Positions 43,761-54,524 of a DNA stretch of 64,000 bases are shown in pieces (the first letter of the stretch is position 1; each line of letters begins with the position of its first letter). The translations under genes were made by a program, and so were the position numbers. The stretch spans positions 12,662,814 through 12,726,813 of the forward strand of contig CM075760.1 in assembly GCA_037974335.1 (NCBI GenBank), written 5' to 3'. The notes below the pieces were generated by a model. The model searched no databases. It was not told the DNA's origin and was given only the letters and a program-made list of their open reading frames with translations. Origin of the DNA: Prionace glauca. Taxonomy: Eukaryota; Chordata; Chondrichthyes; Carcharhiniformes; Carcharhinidae.

Positions 43761-43959
43761 AGCTGTCATGTTGCCCTTGAGATGGTCCAGTTTAAGCACA
43801 CTAACGACATGAAGCAATAGGCAACTCCCGAAGCAACATCCAAGAGCAGCCCACTACAACCTGCCGCATGCATGCCCCTTGCTGGTCAACAAGGTGGACT
43901 TAAATGCCTGTGGAGACAAACAATTCATTATTAAACAGGCAAAGACTGTAACATCCCTG

Positions 43960-44412
43960 AGGCAAAAACGGAATACCAAGCCTACAATGTTTAGTAAGGC
44001 CTGCTATATCCCCCTATATGTAGACCGCTCATGTGGCTGTCTAAGTGATTCTTAAACAACCCTAGCGTGCCTGCTTCCACCACCTTACTCGGCAGTGCAT
44101 TCCACACCCCCACTACCCTTTGCGTGAAAAACTGCCCTCTAATATTTGTCTTATACCTAGCCCCCGTGACCCCTCATTCTATCCATTTCTAATAGCGGAA
44201 AAAGCTTACCACCATTTACTCTATCTATCCCCTTCATAATCTTATAAACCTCTATTAGATCCCCCCTCAGCCGACGTCTCTCAAGGGAAAACAGCCCAAG
44301 TTCGTTCAATCTTTCCTCGAAAGACAGCCCTTCCATACCAGGCAACATCCTGGTAAATCTCCTCTGCACTCTCTCCAGGATCTCTACATCCTTCCGGTAG
44401 TGCGGCGACCTG
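43960..44412 (-). mobile_element. CR1-type LINE 3' fragment
   Basis: On the minus strand [57 protein letters not shown]. It abuts a tandem repeat at 44,411. Confidence 0.75.
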
Positions 44413-44875
44413 CTCTGTAACATATCACTGTGTAATCCAACAATTAATCCAGTTCTCCTGGATTCCTGCTCTGTAATATATCACTGTATAATCCAACAAT
44501 TAATCCAGTTCTCCTAGATTTCGGCTCTATAACATATCACTGTATAATCCAACAATTAATCCAGTTCTCCTAGATTTCGGCTCTGTAACATATCACTGTA
44601 TAATCCAACAATTAATCCAGTTCTCCTGGATTTCTGTTCTGTAACATATCACAGTGTAATCTAACAATTAATCCAGTTCTCCTGGATTTCTGCTCTGTAA
44701 CATATCACTGTGTAATCCAACAATTAATCCAGTTCTCCTAGATTTCGGCTCTGTAACATATCACTGTATAATCCAACAATTAATCCAGTTCCCCTGGATT
44801 CCTGCTCTGTAATATATCACTCTGTAATCCAATAATTAATCCAGTTCTCCTGGATTCCTGCTCTGTAACATGGAA
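44411..44875. repeat. 56-bp tandem repeat, about 8 copies
   Basis: The unit contains TGCTCTGTAACATATCACTG and ATTAATCCAGTTCTCC. The period is 56 (44,411, 44,467, 44,523...). Copies differ by a few bases. The spacing is exact with no variable spacers, so it is a satellite and not a CRISPR-like array. Confidence 0.9.
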
Positions 44876-44902
44876 TGGAACCCGCTTCTGCTGCAGAGAA
44901 CA

Positions 44903-45418
44903 CACAAGTCTGACAACACCAGGTTTAAGTCCAATCGATTTATTTGACAGTAAACTCAGCTTTCACGACACACGACTGTGCAGAGTTGCTGAGCAGAGAC
45001 TGATAGCCAAGTTCTGCACACATGAGGATGACCTCAAAAGGGATCTTAGTGCGACATGAACCTATCTGTAACCTCCATGACTTGCCCGAACTTGTAAAAT
45101 CTCACTAACTGTCCTGTCTGGAGACAATATACATCTCTTTTGCCTGTGCCTGATGCTATCTCCACTCACATTGTCTGCATCTTTAAGACTTGAATAGCAG
45201 GTTAGCTGTAAAGACTCTCATTCTAATCAGTATTCTGTAAACTGTGTGTGCCTTTTATATGCTCTGTTTGAGACCAGAACTCTCCACTCAACTGATGAAG
45301 GGGCAAACCCTGAAAGCTTATGGGTTTACTATCAAATAAACTGGTTGGACTTTAACCTGGTGCTGTGAGACTTCTTACTGTGTTTAACCCAGTCCAATGC
45401 TGGTATCTCCACACCATG
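44903..45418 (+). mobile_element. Penelope-like element 3' part with inverted 5' piece (PLE-7)
   Basis: 44,903-44,962 is a piece of the element's own tail in reverse (AACACCAGGTTTAAGTCC). The plus-strand body follows: GAGCAGAGACTGATAGCCAAG (C-terminus region), tail, hammerhead-like motif, AAATAAACTGGTTGGAC and CCAGTCCAATGCTGGTATC. Confidence 0.75.
45292..45317 (+). ncRNA. Hammerhead-ribozyme-like motif in PLE-7 (best copy)
   Basis: CTGATGA, then AGGG-loop-CCCT perfectly paired, then GAAAGC. It has the textbook core order and the best stem II of the copies here. Stem III and the cleavage site are not clear. Confidence 0.5.
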
Positions 45419-45477
45419 ACACAAGCACATTCACAGACATACAAACACACTCAAAAAAAATGCAGACACACACATAT

Positions 45478-45620
45478 GATCTCAAGAAGAAATTAGATAT
45501 GGCTCTTGGTGCTAAAGGGATGAAGAGATATGGGAGAGGGGGGGATCGGGATATTGATCAAAATGAATGGCGGGGCAGGCTCAAAGGGCTGATTGGCCTC
45601 CTCTAGTTTCTATAATCTCA
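45478..45620 (+). mobile_element. CR1 3' end fragment
   Basis: GATCTCAAGAAGAAATTAG ... CAAAATGAATGGCGGGGCAG ... GATTGGCCTCCTCTAGTTTC; preceded and followed by CA-rich sequence. Confidence 0.65.
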
Positions 45621-46044
45621 CACAAACTCGCACACATACACTATCTCAGACACTCTCACAAACACAGAGACAAACTGAGCCCACAAAGGATTGATATCAG
45701 TTTCAGTCCAAATAATCTGCTGGGCAGTAAAGTAATAACAGAAGCAGATCTGAAGCTGGGTGTGTGGATTTTATTGTGAAAAGGGATAACATATCACTAT
45801 ATCCCCATAGCTCCTGGTGGGAGTGGAATTGATGATTTGTCTGCTGTCTATGATTGAATAAATATTAAACTGGAGAGATTATAAAGTTTGAACTGTAATA
45901 TCTAATAGTGTAAAGTATCTGGAAGCTGAGTGGATGTAATAAAGGCTGGAATGAGGGTGAAACTGCTGCGCTGAGTGAATGATTCTTGTTGTAAGGAGGG
46001 ATAGGAGGAGGGAGAGAGGGATGGATGGTGAGAGGGACGAGTGG
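45621..46044. other. CA-rich then unassigned
   Basis: 45,621-45,680 is CA-rich; the remainder has no recognisable feature. Confidence 0.3.
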
Positions 46045-46235
46045 GGGTTAATACGAGAAGCTGAAGTTTACAATTAAAGAGGTTCCCAGTGTCCCTGAGC
46101 TGAACTGCGGAAGCTTTACTGCAGGCTGTGCTGCTGCTGTTTCCCCTCCAGGCCACCAGGGATCGCTGTAAGCCTCCCGACTGCTGCTCCTCCCACTTGG
46201 CCACTCCGCCTTGTCCAGTGCCACTCACTGGAGCC
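46045..46235 (+). promoter_or_regulatory. Diverged copy of the ZNF-A upstream block
   Basis: GAGAAGCTGAAGTTTACA, TTCCCAGTGTCCCTGAGC and GCTGCTGTTTCCCCTCCAGG align in order with 388-500. No finger exon follows; a SINE does. Probably a relic of a duplicated ZNF-A-type gene. Confidence 0.6.
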
Positions 46236-46274
46236 CTGGGCCATTCTTGCCATCCTGCCAGGTCACAGATACTG

Positions 46275-46615
46275 AGGACAATAGGAAAGTTTATTTATGA
46301 GTGACAAGTCTGCTGACATTCACACTGGAATGAAGTTACTGTGAAAATCCCCTAATCGCCATACTTGTTTGAGTACACCAGGAAAATTTAGCATGACCAC
46401 TGCACCTGACCAGCACATCTTTTGGACCGCAGGAGGAAACCAAAGCACCCAGAGGAAACCCACACAGACACAGGGAGAATGTGCAGACACAGGAAGAATG
46501 TGCAGACACAGGGAGAATGTGCAGACACAGACAATGATCCAAGCCAGGGATTGAACCCATGTCCCTGGCGCTGTGAGGCAGCAATGCTAACCACTGTACC
46601 ACCATAGCATCCAGT
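46275..46615 (-). repeat. SINE (family I) with an internal 18-bp triplication
   Basis: The typical body and head (GGTACAGTGGTTAGCATTGC on minus). AGAATGTGCAGACACAGG occurs three times at about 46,478-46,530, where other copies have one. Confidence 0.8.
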
Positions 46616-47245
46616 GCCCTAAGGTTAAGTTTCTTCTTCAAACCTAAGAAGCTTCAGTGCCACATCAGGGTGGGGAAAGTGAAGACCATTGGTTCAAAAT
46701 GTCAATAGTTAGTTAATATCCCAATTTATTTGCTTTATTCTTTCAAGCTGAGGTTTACAAAGAAAATTCCAGTTTATAAAAGTGATTAAATAAGCAATGA
46801 CCCATCACATAGCCAGTAGTTCAGAATTTATTCCTTAGGCAAGTTCTTGGCTCCTTGTCTGCTGATGTATCATCCAGCATTGTCTGCTGATGTGTTTTCC
46901 TGGCAGTTTTTGTCAGTGGAAGGCTGCCGTTAGTATTCACATTTGGGCAGGGTGAGGAGGCAGCTCCAACACTGACCTCAGCTGAAATAGGAATTGAACT
47001 CACACTTTTGGTGTTATTCTGAACCATACATTAGCCCACACGCCAACATTGCTGCAGCAATTGTAAAGGGCTTGCACAAGGTTGCAGAATTCGAAGAGAG
47101 GGTTGTGGAGATGAAGGAACAATCTGCAAGACATGGGATGTTTTGGATTACCTCAAATTGACAGAATGTGGGAGCCCAATCAGGAATGTGTTGGACTCAT
47201 CAAGTCTGGCGGTAACATGTGGACGTGGGATTCAGCAGCAGATGA
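46616..47245. other. Intergenic, no gene recognised
   Basis: Includes a family II-like fragment possibly at 46,930-47,030; otherwise nothing I can name. Confidence 0.3.
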
Positions 47246-47249
47246 AAGG

Positions 47250-47510
47250 CTGCACGATGGAACAGTGGTTAGCACTGCTGCCTGACGGCACCAGGGACCT
47301 GGGTATGGTTCCAACTTTGGGTTTGTGTGTGGACTTTGCTTGTTCTCCCTATGTCTGTGTGAGTTTGCTCCAGTTTCCTCTTACAGTCTAAACATGTGCA
47401 AGTTAAGAAGATTGGCTGTGTTAAATTGTCCCTTAGCATCCAAAGAAATGTAGGTTAGGAGGATTAGCAGGGTAAATGTGAGAGGGTACAGGGCCCATCA
47501 ACTCTACACC
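47250..47510 (+). repeat. tRNA-derived SINE (family I), plus orientation
   Basis: Head TGGAACAGTGGTTAGCACTG and body GTGTTAAATTGTCCCTTAGC; diverged. Confidence 0.7.
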
Positions 47511-47764
47511 AACTCTCCAACAGAGCATCTTACCCAGGCCCTCATATTTACCCCATTATTCCACTGTGTTACTTATTAATTACAACAGGGAACAGAGTCT
47601 GAGGTTATAAATAGGTGAGTTTACTCCAATAGTAATTCTTTCAACACCTGACAAGGTTACAGCTATGAACATCCCGCCTATCAAATAGCTCCAGCCTACA
47701 GATGAGATTACCAACATTCAGAGCTTCCAAATCTTCATCCTGAAGTTACGAAACAGACTTTAAT

Positions 47765-47815
47765 CATCAGCCTGCTGATACATCAGCACATTCACACAGG
47801 GATGGATTGGACTGT
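47765..47815 (+). pseudogene. Isolated zinc-finger relic
   Basis: The plus strand encodes ISLLIHQHIHTG, the second half of a C2H2 finger plus linker, then ATTGGACTGTGATC resembling the ZNF 3' UTR. No array precedes it. Remnant of a lost plus-strand ZNF. Confidence 0.45.
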
Positions 47816-48035
47816 GATCTTTTATTGTTCAACTTTAGTTCAGTACAGTTTCTGAGTGATTTAAATTTCAAATAAGATATGCAGGTGTGAAAATTTATTG
47901 ACACATGAATGAGAGATGCCTTGGGGCATTCTCCAAGTCCAACAGGGTTGATTCACATCAGAAAAACTCCAACTATCTATACACATAATTCAGTTGGGAT
48001 GCAGCAGCAATAACAGCAGAATCACACCCCTGTGA

Positions 48036-48580
48036 TCACTGGTGAATTTGCTGGTGTCTCACCAAGTTGTGTGACTGGGTGAATCTCTTTACACACATTG
48101 AACAAGTGAACGGCTTCTCCTCACTGTGAACTTGTTGATGTCTCAGCAGAATGGATGACCGGGTGAATCCTTTCCCACACTCAGTGCAGGTGAATGGACT
48201 CTCCTCAGAGTGATTTCTCTGGTGTGCGAGCAGATGTTTTCTGCTTTTAAAGCTCTTCTCACAGTCAGAACATGTGAATGATCTCTCATTTGTGTGAACA
48301 AGTTGGTGTGAAGTGAGAGAGGACAAACAAGTGAATCCCTTCCCGCACACAGGGCAGGTGAACAGCCTCTTCCCAGTGTGAATTCGCTGGTGTACAGTGA
48401 GGTCACCTGATTGCCTGAAGCGAGTCCCACAGTGAGAACATGTGAATGGTCTCTCGTTAGAGTGAACATGTTGTGATTGCGCTTGTGTCTTGACAGGCCA
48501 GACGATCATTTGAAGTCTTGTCCACACACAGAACACATGTACGGTTTGTCCCCACTGTGAACGGTACTTTTCTCTTCCAT
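48036..48580 (-). pseudogene. C2H2 zinc-finger gene, 5 fingers, broken start (ZNF-G)
   Basis: The family start is visible at ATG 48,580 ([19 protein letters not shown]), but the frame stops at codon 25 (TGA 48,508-48,506) inside the first finger. The remaining array is in another frame that is open from 48,536: five fingers FTCSHC, FTCPVC, FTCSDC, FTCTEC, FTCSMC, ending HQQIHQ-stop. Compared with ZNF-H, the finger beginning WKCGEC is missing. Leader acceptor TTTTTCAAG near 48,687. A protein could start at ATG 48,536, giving 30 unrelated residues and then five fingers, but decay is more likely. Its promoter is probably at 50.7-51.1 kb. Confidence 0.7.
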
Positions 48581-48689
48581 GTTCAAAGGCCGATGATTAT
48601 TTAGATCCTGACGAATCGAGACACTCTGTAAGATTTTGATGTGATCCTTGATTTACACTTGTCTGTAATTCCTCACCTTCTAATCCCTT

Positions 48690-49650
48690 GAAAAATGATG
48701 TAAAAACAGAAAGGAGGAAACATGAGAGACAAGCCATAAATACAGAAAGGCAAGATGTGAAATTGAGCTGAATGAATCTGATAAATTGTGGGATTGGGAA
48801 CCAGAAAAGTGATATGAAAACTGCTGGATTGTCATAAAGCTTCAAACTGTTCACCAGTGCACTGAGGGAAAGGAACCCTTCGCCCCTTCAGAGCCCATAA
48901 CAAGAATCCAGCCTTTATGCGTGAAGCGGGAGAGGTCAGAGAGAAAGGTGATGAAAAGAGATTTTATACATCAGCAACTCAACCAGGATTTTGGCAGAAT
49001 TGCCGAAACACACAGTCTTTCCCACCTGGAAGTACCACGGCAGCTGAGACATGGGAAAATCACGCAACTCCTTGACTTGGACAAATATCACTATCCCTTC
49101 AATGAGACTGGGTTAAAATCCTAATACTGTTGTATTGTGGGAGCACCTTTACTACATGGAGTACAGAGGTTTAAGAAAAAGGCCAACTATACAATCACAA
49201 AGGACAGCTAGTGATTGGTAACATATCACTGTCAGTGCAGGACAGTAATCTGGGCCTTGAGAGTAACATCCACATTTTTTGCAAATCTATATGAAACCTG
49301 CAAAAACGAGAAATCCCACGACCACTACAATCTAAAAGGACAAGGACAGTGGACAGGTGGGAAAACCACCATTTGGAAGTTCCCCTTCAAGCCATTCACT
49401 ATCCTGATTTGGAAATATTCTTTCACTGTCATTGGATCAAAATCCTGGAAATCCCTTCCTAACAGCATTGTGGGTGCACCAACGACATGGACTGCAGCGA
49501 TTCAAGAAGGCAGCTCACCAACATCTTTTCAAGGGCAATTAGGGATGGGAAGTAAGTGCTGGTCTAATCCAATGACACCTACTTCCATTGAATGACTTTG
49601 AGAAATGACCTGGAATATCGATGAGAATACAATTCTGATAATTACTAAGT
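48690..49650. other. Intergenic/intron of ZNF-G with a dispersed repeat
   Basis: 49,385-49,575 resembles a dispersed repeat (CCTGGAAATCCCTTCC, AGGGCAATTAGGGATGGG) with a partner at 31,085-31,170. The open frame over it is not a gene. The rest is unassigned. Confidence 0.45.
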
Positions 49651-49654
49651 GAAA

Positions 49655-50424
49655 TAAGAACATAAGAAATAGGAGCAGGAGTAGGGCATCCAGCCCTTCG
49701 AGCCTGCCCCGCCATTCAATAAGATCATGGCTGATCTATCGCTGCTCAGTTCCACTTTCCCGCTTTCTCCCCATAACCCTTAATCCCCTCTCTTATCAAA
49801 AACCCATCAACCCGCGTCTTAAAAATATTTAGCGAGGCAACCTCCACCACTTCAACGGGCAGAGAATTCCAGAGATTCACCACCCTTTGAGTGAAGAAGT
49901 TCCTCCTCAACTCCGTTCTAAACCGCCCCCTCTTTATCTTGAGGCTATGCCCCCTAGTCCTACTGTCTTTTTTGAGCGGGAAGAGTCTCTCCACCTCTAT
50001 CCTATCCATCCCATTCATCATCTTATACGTCTCAATGAGATCTCCCCTCATTCTTCTAAACTCTAACGAGTACAAGCCCAGTTTATTCAGCCTCTCCTCA
50101 TAGCTCAACTCCGGTATCAGCCTAGTAAACCTCCTCTGCACTCCCTCCAAGGCCAAAATATCTTTGCGCAGGTGCGGCGCCCAAAACTGCACACAGTACT
50201 CCAGCTGCGGCCTCACCAATGCCCTATACAGCTGCAGCAAGACCTCCCTACTTTTATATTCAATCCCCCTCGCTATGAAGGCCAGCATCCCATTTGCCTT
50301 CCTGACCACCTGCTGCACCTGCAAGCTGGGTTTTTGCGACTCATGGACAAGGACCCCGAGATCCCTCTGCACCGTCGCCTGCTGCAGTTTTTCGCCCCGT
50401 AAGTAATAGTCCTTCCTACCATTC
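49655..50424 (-). mobile_element. CR1-A LINE, 3' end
   Basis: A 208-residue open frame (49,746-50,372) encodes the RT C-terminus ([37 protein letters not shown]), and the 3' end is at 49,660. Closely similar to the main CR1-A copy. Confidence 0.88.
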
Positions 50425-50689
50425 AGATAAATACTTCACTCAGTCACATCACTTTCTGAGTTTACATTTGACTGGAGCTCTTGGATTCTGCTGTTCATTG
50501 CTGCTGCTTTTGGAATACTTTGGAGCATTTGCAATTCTCCACCTATTCCCACTCCCCCTTCTTTCTGATGGATAATGAAGGATCTGTGCACATAGATTTC
50601 TGTATAACTTGGTTCCTCCTTTAATTAATTTATAGAACCCAATCCGTTCTCCAATCTACACACAATAGTAAAAACGTAACGAGCTCCTA
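50425..50689. other. Unassigned spacer
   Basis: CCCCTTCTTTCTGATGGATAATG recurs near 54,376-54,398, so a small duplicated block is present; nothing else recognised. Confidence 0.3.
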
Positions 50690-51110
50690 ATAATGGCTTG
50701 CAATGGCAGAGTCCTAACCCAGCATTCCCCGCGGTGCAGAATGTCCCCTATTCACACCACAGGCTGGCACCACACAGGCGCACTAATCACCTATTGGAGC
50801 ATGCGCACTGTCAGTAATGACGGTGGGGTGAGTCTCTGCTTCTGTGCAGCGGGGAAGGGAGAGGAAACTCCGAGGGAGCGGTCCCTGGATAAGGAGAGTC
50901 TCTAAATACCTGGCGAGTTCCTCAAACCCCGATTCAGACTCTGCCGCTCCCGTGTTTGCAGCTCCGGATCTTTTCCCCTCCGAGGCCCAAATCCAGGCTG
51001 ACGGCCGCCATCTTTGTTCAACGATGAGCGCATGCGCGAAGTATTCTTGACGCAACAGTATGGGGCGGGGCGAACGTTATTCTCTTCCCAACGGGTCCTA
51101 GTGTCCGGGA
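50690..51110 (-). promoter_or_regulatory. CpG promoter, likely of ZNF-G
   Basis: GAGCATGCGCACTG (about 50,797), a YY1-like GCCGCCATCTTTG (about 51,003), GAGCGCATGCGCGAAG (about 51,025) and GGGGCGGGGCG (about 51,063). It lies 2.1 kb upstream of ZNF-G on the minus strand. It lacks the inverted repeat. Confidence 0.6.
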
Positions 51111-51526
51111 CTGCAAAAAAAATAACTAAACTTTTCAACATTTCCACCCAGTCTCAGGCTGCAGCTGATGTTTTGCAAGGTTGATAATCTACCTCAACCC
51201 CACCTCCCCGTATTGCTCAGCTTCTCTTTGTACCCAAATATTTATCAATCTTTATTTTAATTACATTCAATGGCCCAGCATCCTCTGCTCCCTGGAATAG
51301 AAAATTCCAGACATTCACAACTGAATGAAGAATGTTCTCCTCATTTCAATCTAAATGATTGACTCCTTATTCAGAGACTGTGACCCAGTATTCCAGACTC
51401 TCCAGTCAAGAGAAATATTTTCACACCATCTAACCTCTCGGACCCATGCAGAATCATATACTCTAATTAGATCACCTCTCATTTTTCTCACCACCATTAA
51501 TTTGATCCTAGTCTAATTTAATAGAT

Positions 51527-51648
51527 AAAAGTGAAATACTGCAGATGCTGGAATCAGAAACAAAAGTAGAAAATGCTGGAAAATCTCAGCCGATCTGACA
51601 GCATCTGTGGGGAAAGAATGGAACCAACATGTCGAGTTTGGATGACAT
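51527..51648 (+). repeat. Family III repeat, left of CR1-A
   Basis: AAAGTGAAATACTGCAGATG ... AATGCTGGAAAATCTCAGCC ... TCTGACAGCATCTGTGGGG. Confidence 0.6.
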
Positions 51649-52604
51649 AAGAACATAAGGAATAGGAGCAGGAGTAGGCCATCTAGCCCTTCGACCCTGC
51701 CCCACCATTCAATAAGATCATGGCTGATCTGTCGCGGCTCAGTTCCACCTTCCCGCCCTCTCCCCATAACCCTTAATCCCTTTTCTTATCAAAAACCCAT
51801 CAACCCGCTTCTTAAAAATATTTAGCGAGGCAGTCTCCACCACTTCAACGGGCAGAGAATTCCAGAGATTCACCACCCTTTGAGTGAAGAAGTTCCTCCT
51901 CAACTCTGTTCTAAACCGCCTCCCCTTTATCTTGAGGCTGTGCCCCCTAGTCCTACTGTCTTTTTTGAGCGGGAAGAGTCTCTCCACCTCTATCCTATCC
52001 ATCCCATTCATCATCTTATACGTCTCATGAGATCTCCCCTCATTCTTCTAAACTCTAACGAGTACAAGCCTAGTTTATTCAGCCTCTCCTCATAGCTCAA
52101 TCCCCTAAACTCCGGTATCAGCCTAGTAAACCTCCTCTGCACTCCCTCCAGGGCCAAAATATCCTTGCGCTGATGCGGCGCCCAAAACTGCACACAGTAC
52201 TCCAGCTGCGGCCTCACCAATGCCCTATACAGCTGCAGCAAGACCTCCCTACTTTTATATTCAATCCCCCTCGCTATGAAGGCCAGCATCCCATTCGCCT
52301 TCCTGACCATCTGCTGCACCTGCAAGCTGGGTTTTTGCGACTCATGCACAAGGACCCCGAGGTCCCTCTGCACCGTCGCCTGCTGCAGTTTTTCGCCACG
52401 TAAGTAATAGTCCTTCCTACCATTCTTCCTACCAAAGTGGACCACCTCACACTTGCCAACATTAAATTCCATTTGCCATTTCCTGGCCCATTCGCCCAGC
52501 CTATCTAGATCCTTCTGCAGACTCTCCACACCCTCCGCACAATTTGACTTTCCCCCAATCTTGGTGTCATCAGCAAATTTCGACACCCTGCACTCGGTTC
52601 CCTA
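51649..52604 (-). mobile_element. CR1-A LINE, 3' 0.95 kb
   Basis: Open frames 52,586-52,011 ([19 protein letters not shown] on) and 52,014-51,739 carry the RT from the FADD box to the end (GERAGRWN). A single-base difference near 52,027 splits them. It is flanked by inverted family III repeats. Confidence 0.88.
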
Positions 52605-52605
52605 G

Positions 52606-52715
52606 CTGATGGAGGGTCATCCAAATTTGAAATGTTGGCTCTATTCTCTCTCCACCGATGCTATCAGACCTGCTGAGATTTTCCAGCATTTTCTGGGTTT
52701 TTTTTATTTTACAGG
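52606..52715 (-). repeat. Family III repeat, right of CR1-A
   Basis: GGAGGGTCATCCAAATTTG ... CCACCGATGCTATCAGACC ... GAGATTTTCCAGCATTTTC; inverted relative to the copy at 51,527. Confidence 0.6.
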
Positions 52716-53580
52716 TACCATGTTACCAAGTCCCGAACAATAAGATTTCTAATATTTCACCTACAACTGATGTTAACTGGTCTAGATTCCCCATTTTCTC
52801 TCCTTCTACTTTCTGGACTAGTGCGGTTAACATTTGCTAACCTCCGATCCTTGGGAACTGTTCTAGAGTTTCAGGAATTCTGGAAGATCACACTAACACA
52901 GCAACCATTTCTGGAGCTCCCTCTTCTAAATCCCCAAGATGCAGGTTGTCTGATCCAGGGAATTTGTCACCATGTAGTCCCATTCATTTATCCAGTCTCT
53001 ATTTCTAGAAGACTCTCATTCTTATGGGACAAGGGAGTGTGTAACCTGTGTTTCCAAAGCCACAACAGCTTTGGACTTGTGCAACTCCCACCATTGATCA
53101 ATCAAACCCATTTTGATGGGAATTAAATGGCTTGTTTCATTTTTTAAAAACTTTTATTCACATTGTACTTGTCAGAAAGGATGATTCGATTCACAACTTT
53201 ACTGTAAAGTTCCATAAAATGATGTTGGAACATGTCTGTCAGGTTTTTCATTATTATTGACATTTGATGAACAGCATTACAACTCGAACGACATTGGGGT
53301 GGTGACTCATGTTTGAAAATGGTTCTTGTATTAAAGTTCCTGCCCCCTGGCACTACGCCCTTGGTTCCCCATTACTAGAATGTTTCTTTTGTCTTCTACC
53401 ATGAGGACAGATAGATACAAAGTATTTGTTGCATTTCTCTGCCATTTCCTTGTTCCCCATTATATTTTCCCTTTTATCTGCCACTCGTAGAGAATGTTTA
53501 CTTTCACTCGCTTCTCCCTATTCACAAACCTACAGAAACATTTAAAAATTGACTTTGTAAACTCTTACTGGTCTCCACCC
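52716..53580 (-). mobile_element. Old CR1 ORF2 fragments
   Basis: 52,716-53,130 and 53,335-53,580 resemble the endonuclease-RT linker and RT start of a diverged CR1 (TTCTCTGCCATTTCCTTGTT). 53,130-53,335 looks like an insertion of unknown type. Confidence 0.5.
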
Positions 53581-54520
53581 AAAAAGAGAATTGAGCTCAG
53601 TAGTGATTTTAAAACAGTTTATTGAGAAGCGACATTTAAAACAAGATGCATGAGTTAAATAGATAGGAAAAGCATCTGACCTGTGAGAGAGGTTTACAGA
53701 TCCAAGAGGACAAGTAGACGGCTGAAGCCAAGTAAATGTTGATGTCCATAGCTAGTACCTATGGAAGATTCACTTCAACAAGCCTGATTGGGGAGAAGCT
53801 TGTCAATTTGAAACCACCTTGCTCGAGGGCCTATTTTAACCTGTACATGTAGTTAGTTACCATAAGAGCCAATGGTATCGGGGTTAAAAATGTCTTGCTT
53901 CAGGGCTTGTGTTAGACACAGGTCCTTGACAGGGAGAAAGGCTTGTCCCATGTTTGTCAGCCAGCAAGCTTTCTTCCAAAGACGTTGGGGGGTGGGGGGG
54001 GGGGGGGGGGGGCTCTTTCTATAATATTCCATCAGTATCCAAAGATTTTGTAAGGCTATTAGATGGTGATTTCTTCCAATCTATTACTTGGATTCGACTC
54101 ATCGCCATTCCTGAGCTGGCGCTGCAGGGGCTGGGGTGCATTATTGACCCTAATAATCACATTTTAATTTGATGTTTGTAAGTTTCCTTTGTACTTTGAT
54201 TTTGTTCAGGCTGTTCCCTTTCCTTTTGGGGAGCTGCCCCTTTTACTTTGTCCTGATTTAACTTGAGTTTATTTGGTTTGACCTTAAAAGATGCCATTCT
54301 TGTGCTGAGGGCATTTCTGTTCCAGATGGGATGGATGACATTTGGAGAGACTTTTGATTCTCCAGCAATTCCCATTCCCCTTCTTTCTGATGGATAATGG
54401 CAGTGTCACTGTGTGTAATGTGACAGTGAGAAGAATTCTCAGCAAGGATTAATCAACACTTTCTAATTGGAGATGTTCATCAGTGCAACCTCTCATATAC
54501 TGAATAGTGGAATTTGGGCC
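53581..54520. other. Intergenic with a long G run
   Basis: Contains a pure or near-pure G tract (53,985-54,012). No gene recognised. 53,600-53,970 may be a terminal part of an unidentified repeat. Confidence 0.3.
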
Positions 54521-54524
54521 AAGA

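Noticed and set aside
44411-44875. Regular repeats reminiscent of a CRISPR array
   Set aside because: The units are contiguous with no unique spacers, and the DNA is vertebrate.
53600-53970. A possible terminal part of an unknown transposon
   Set aside because: No terminal repeat pair, duplication or coding could be found to support it.
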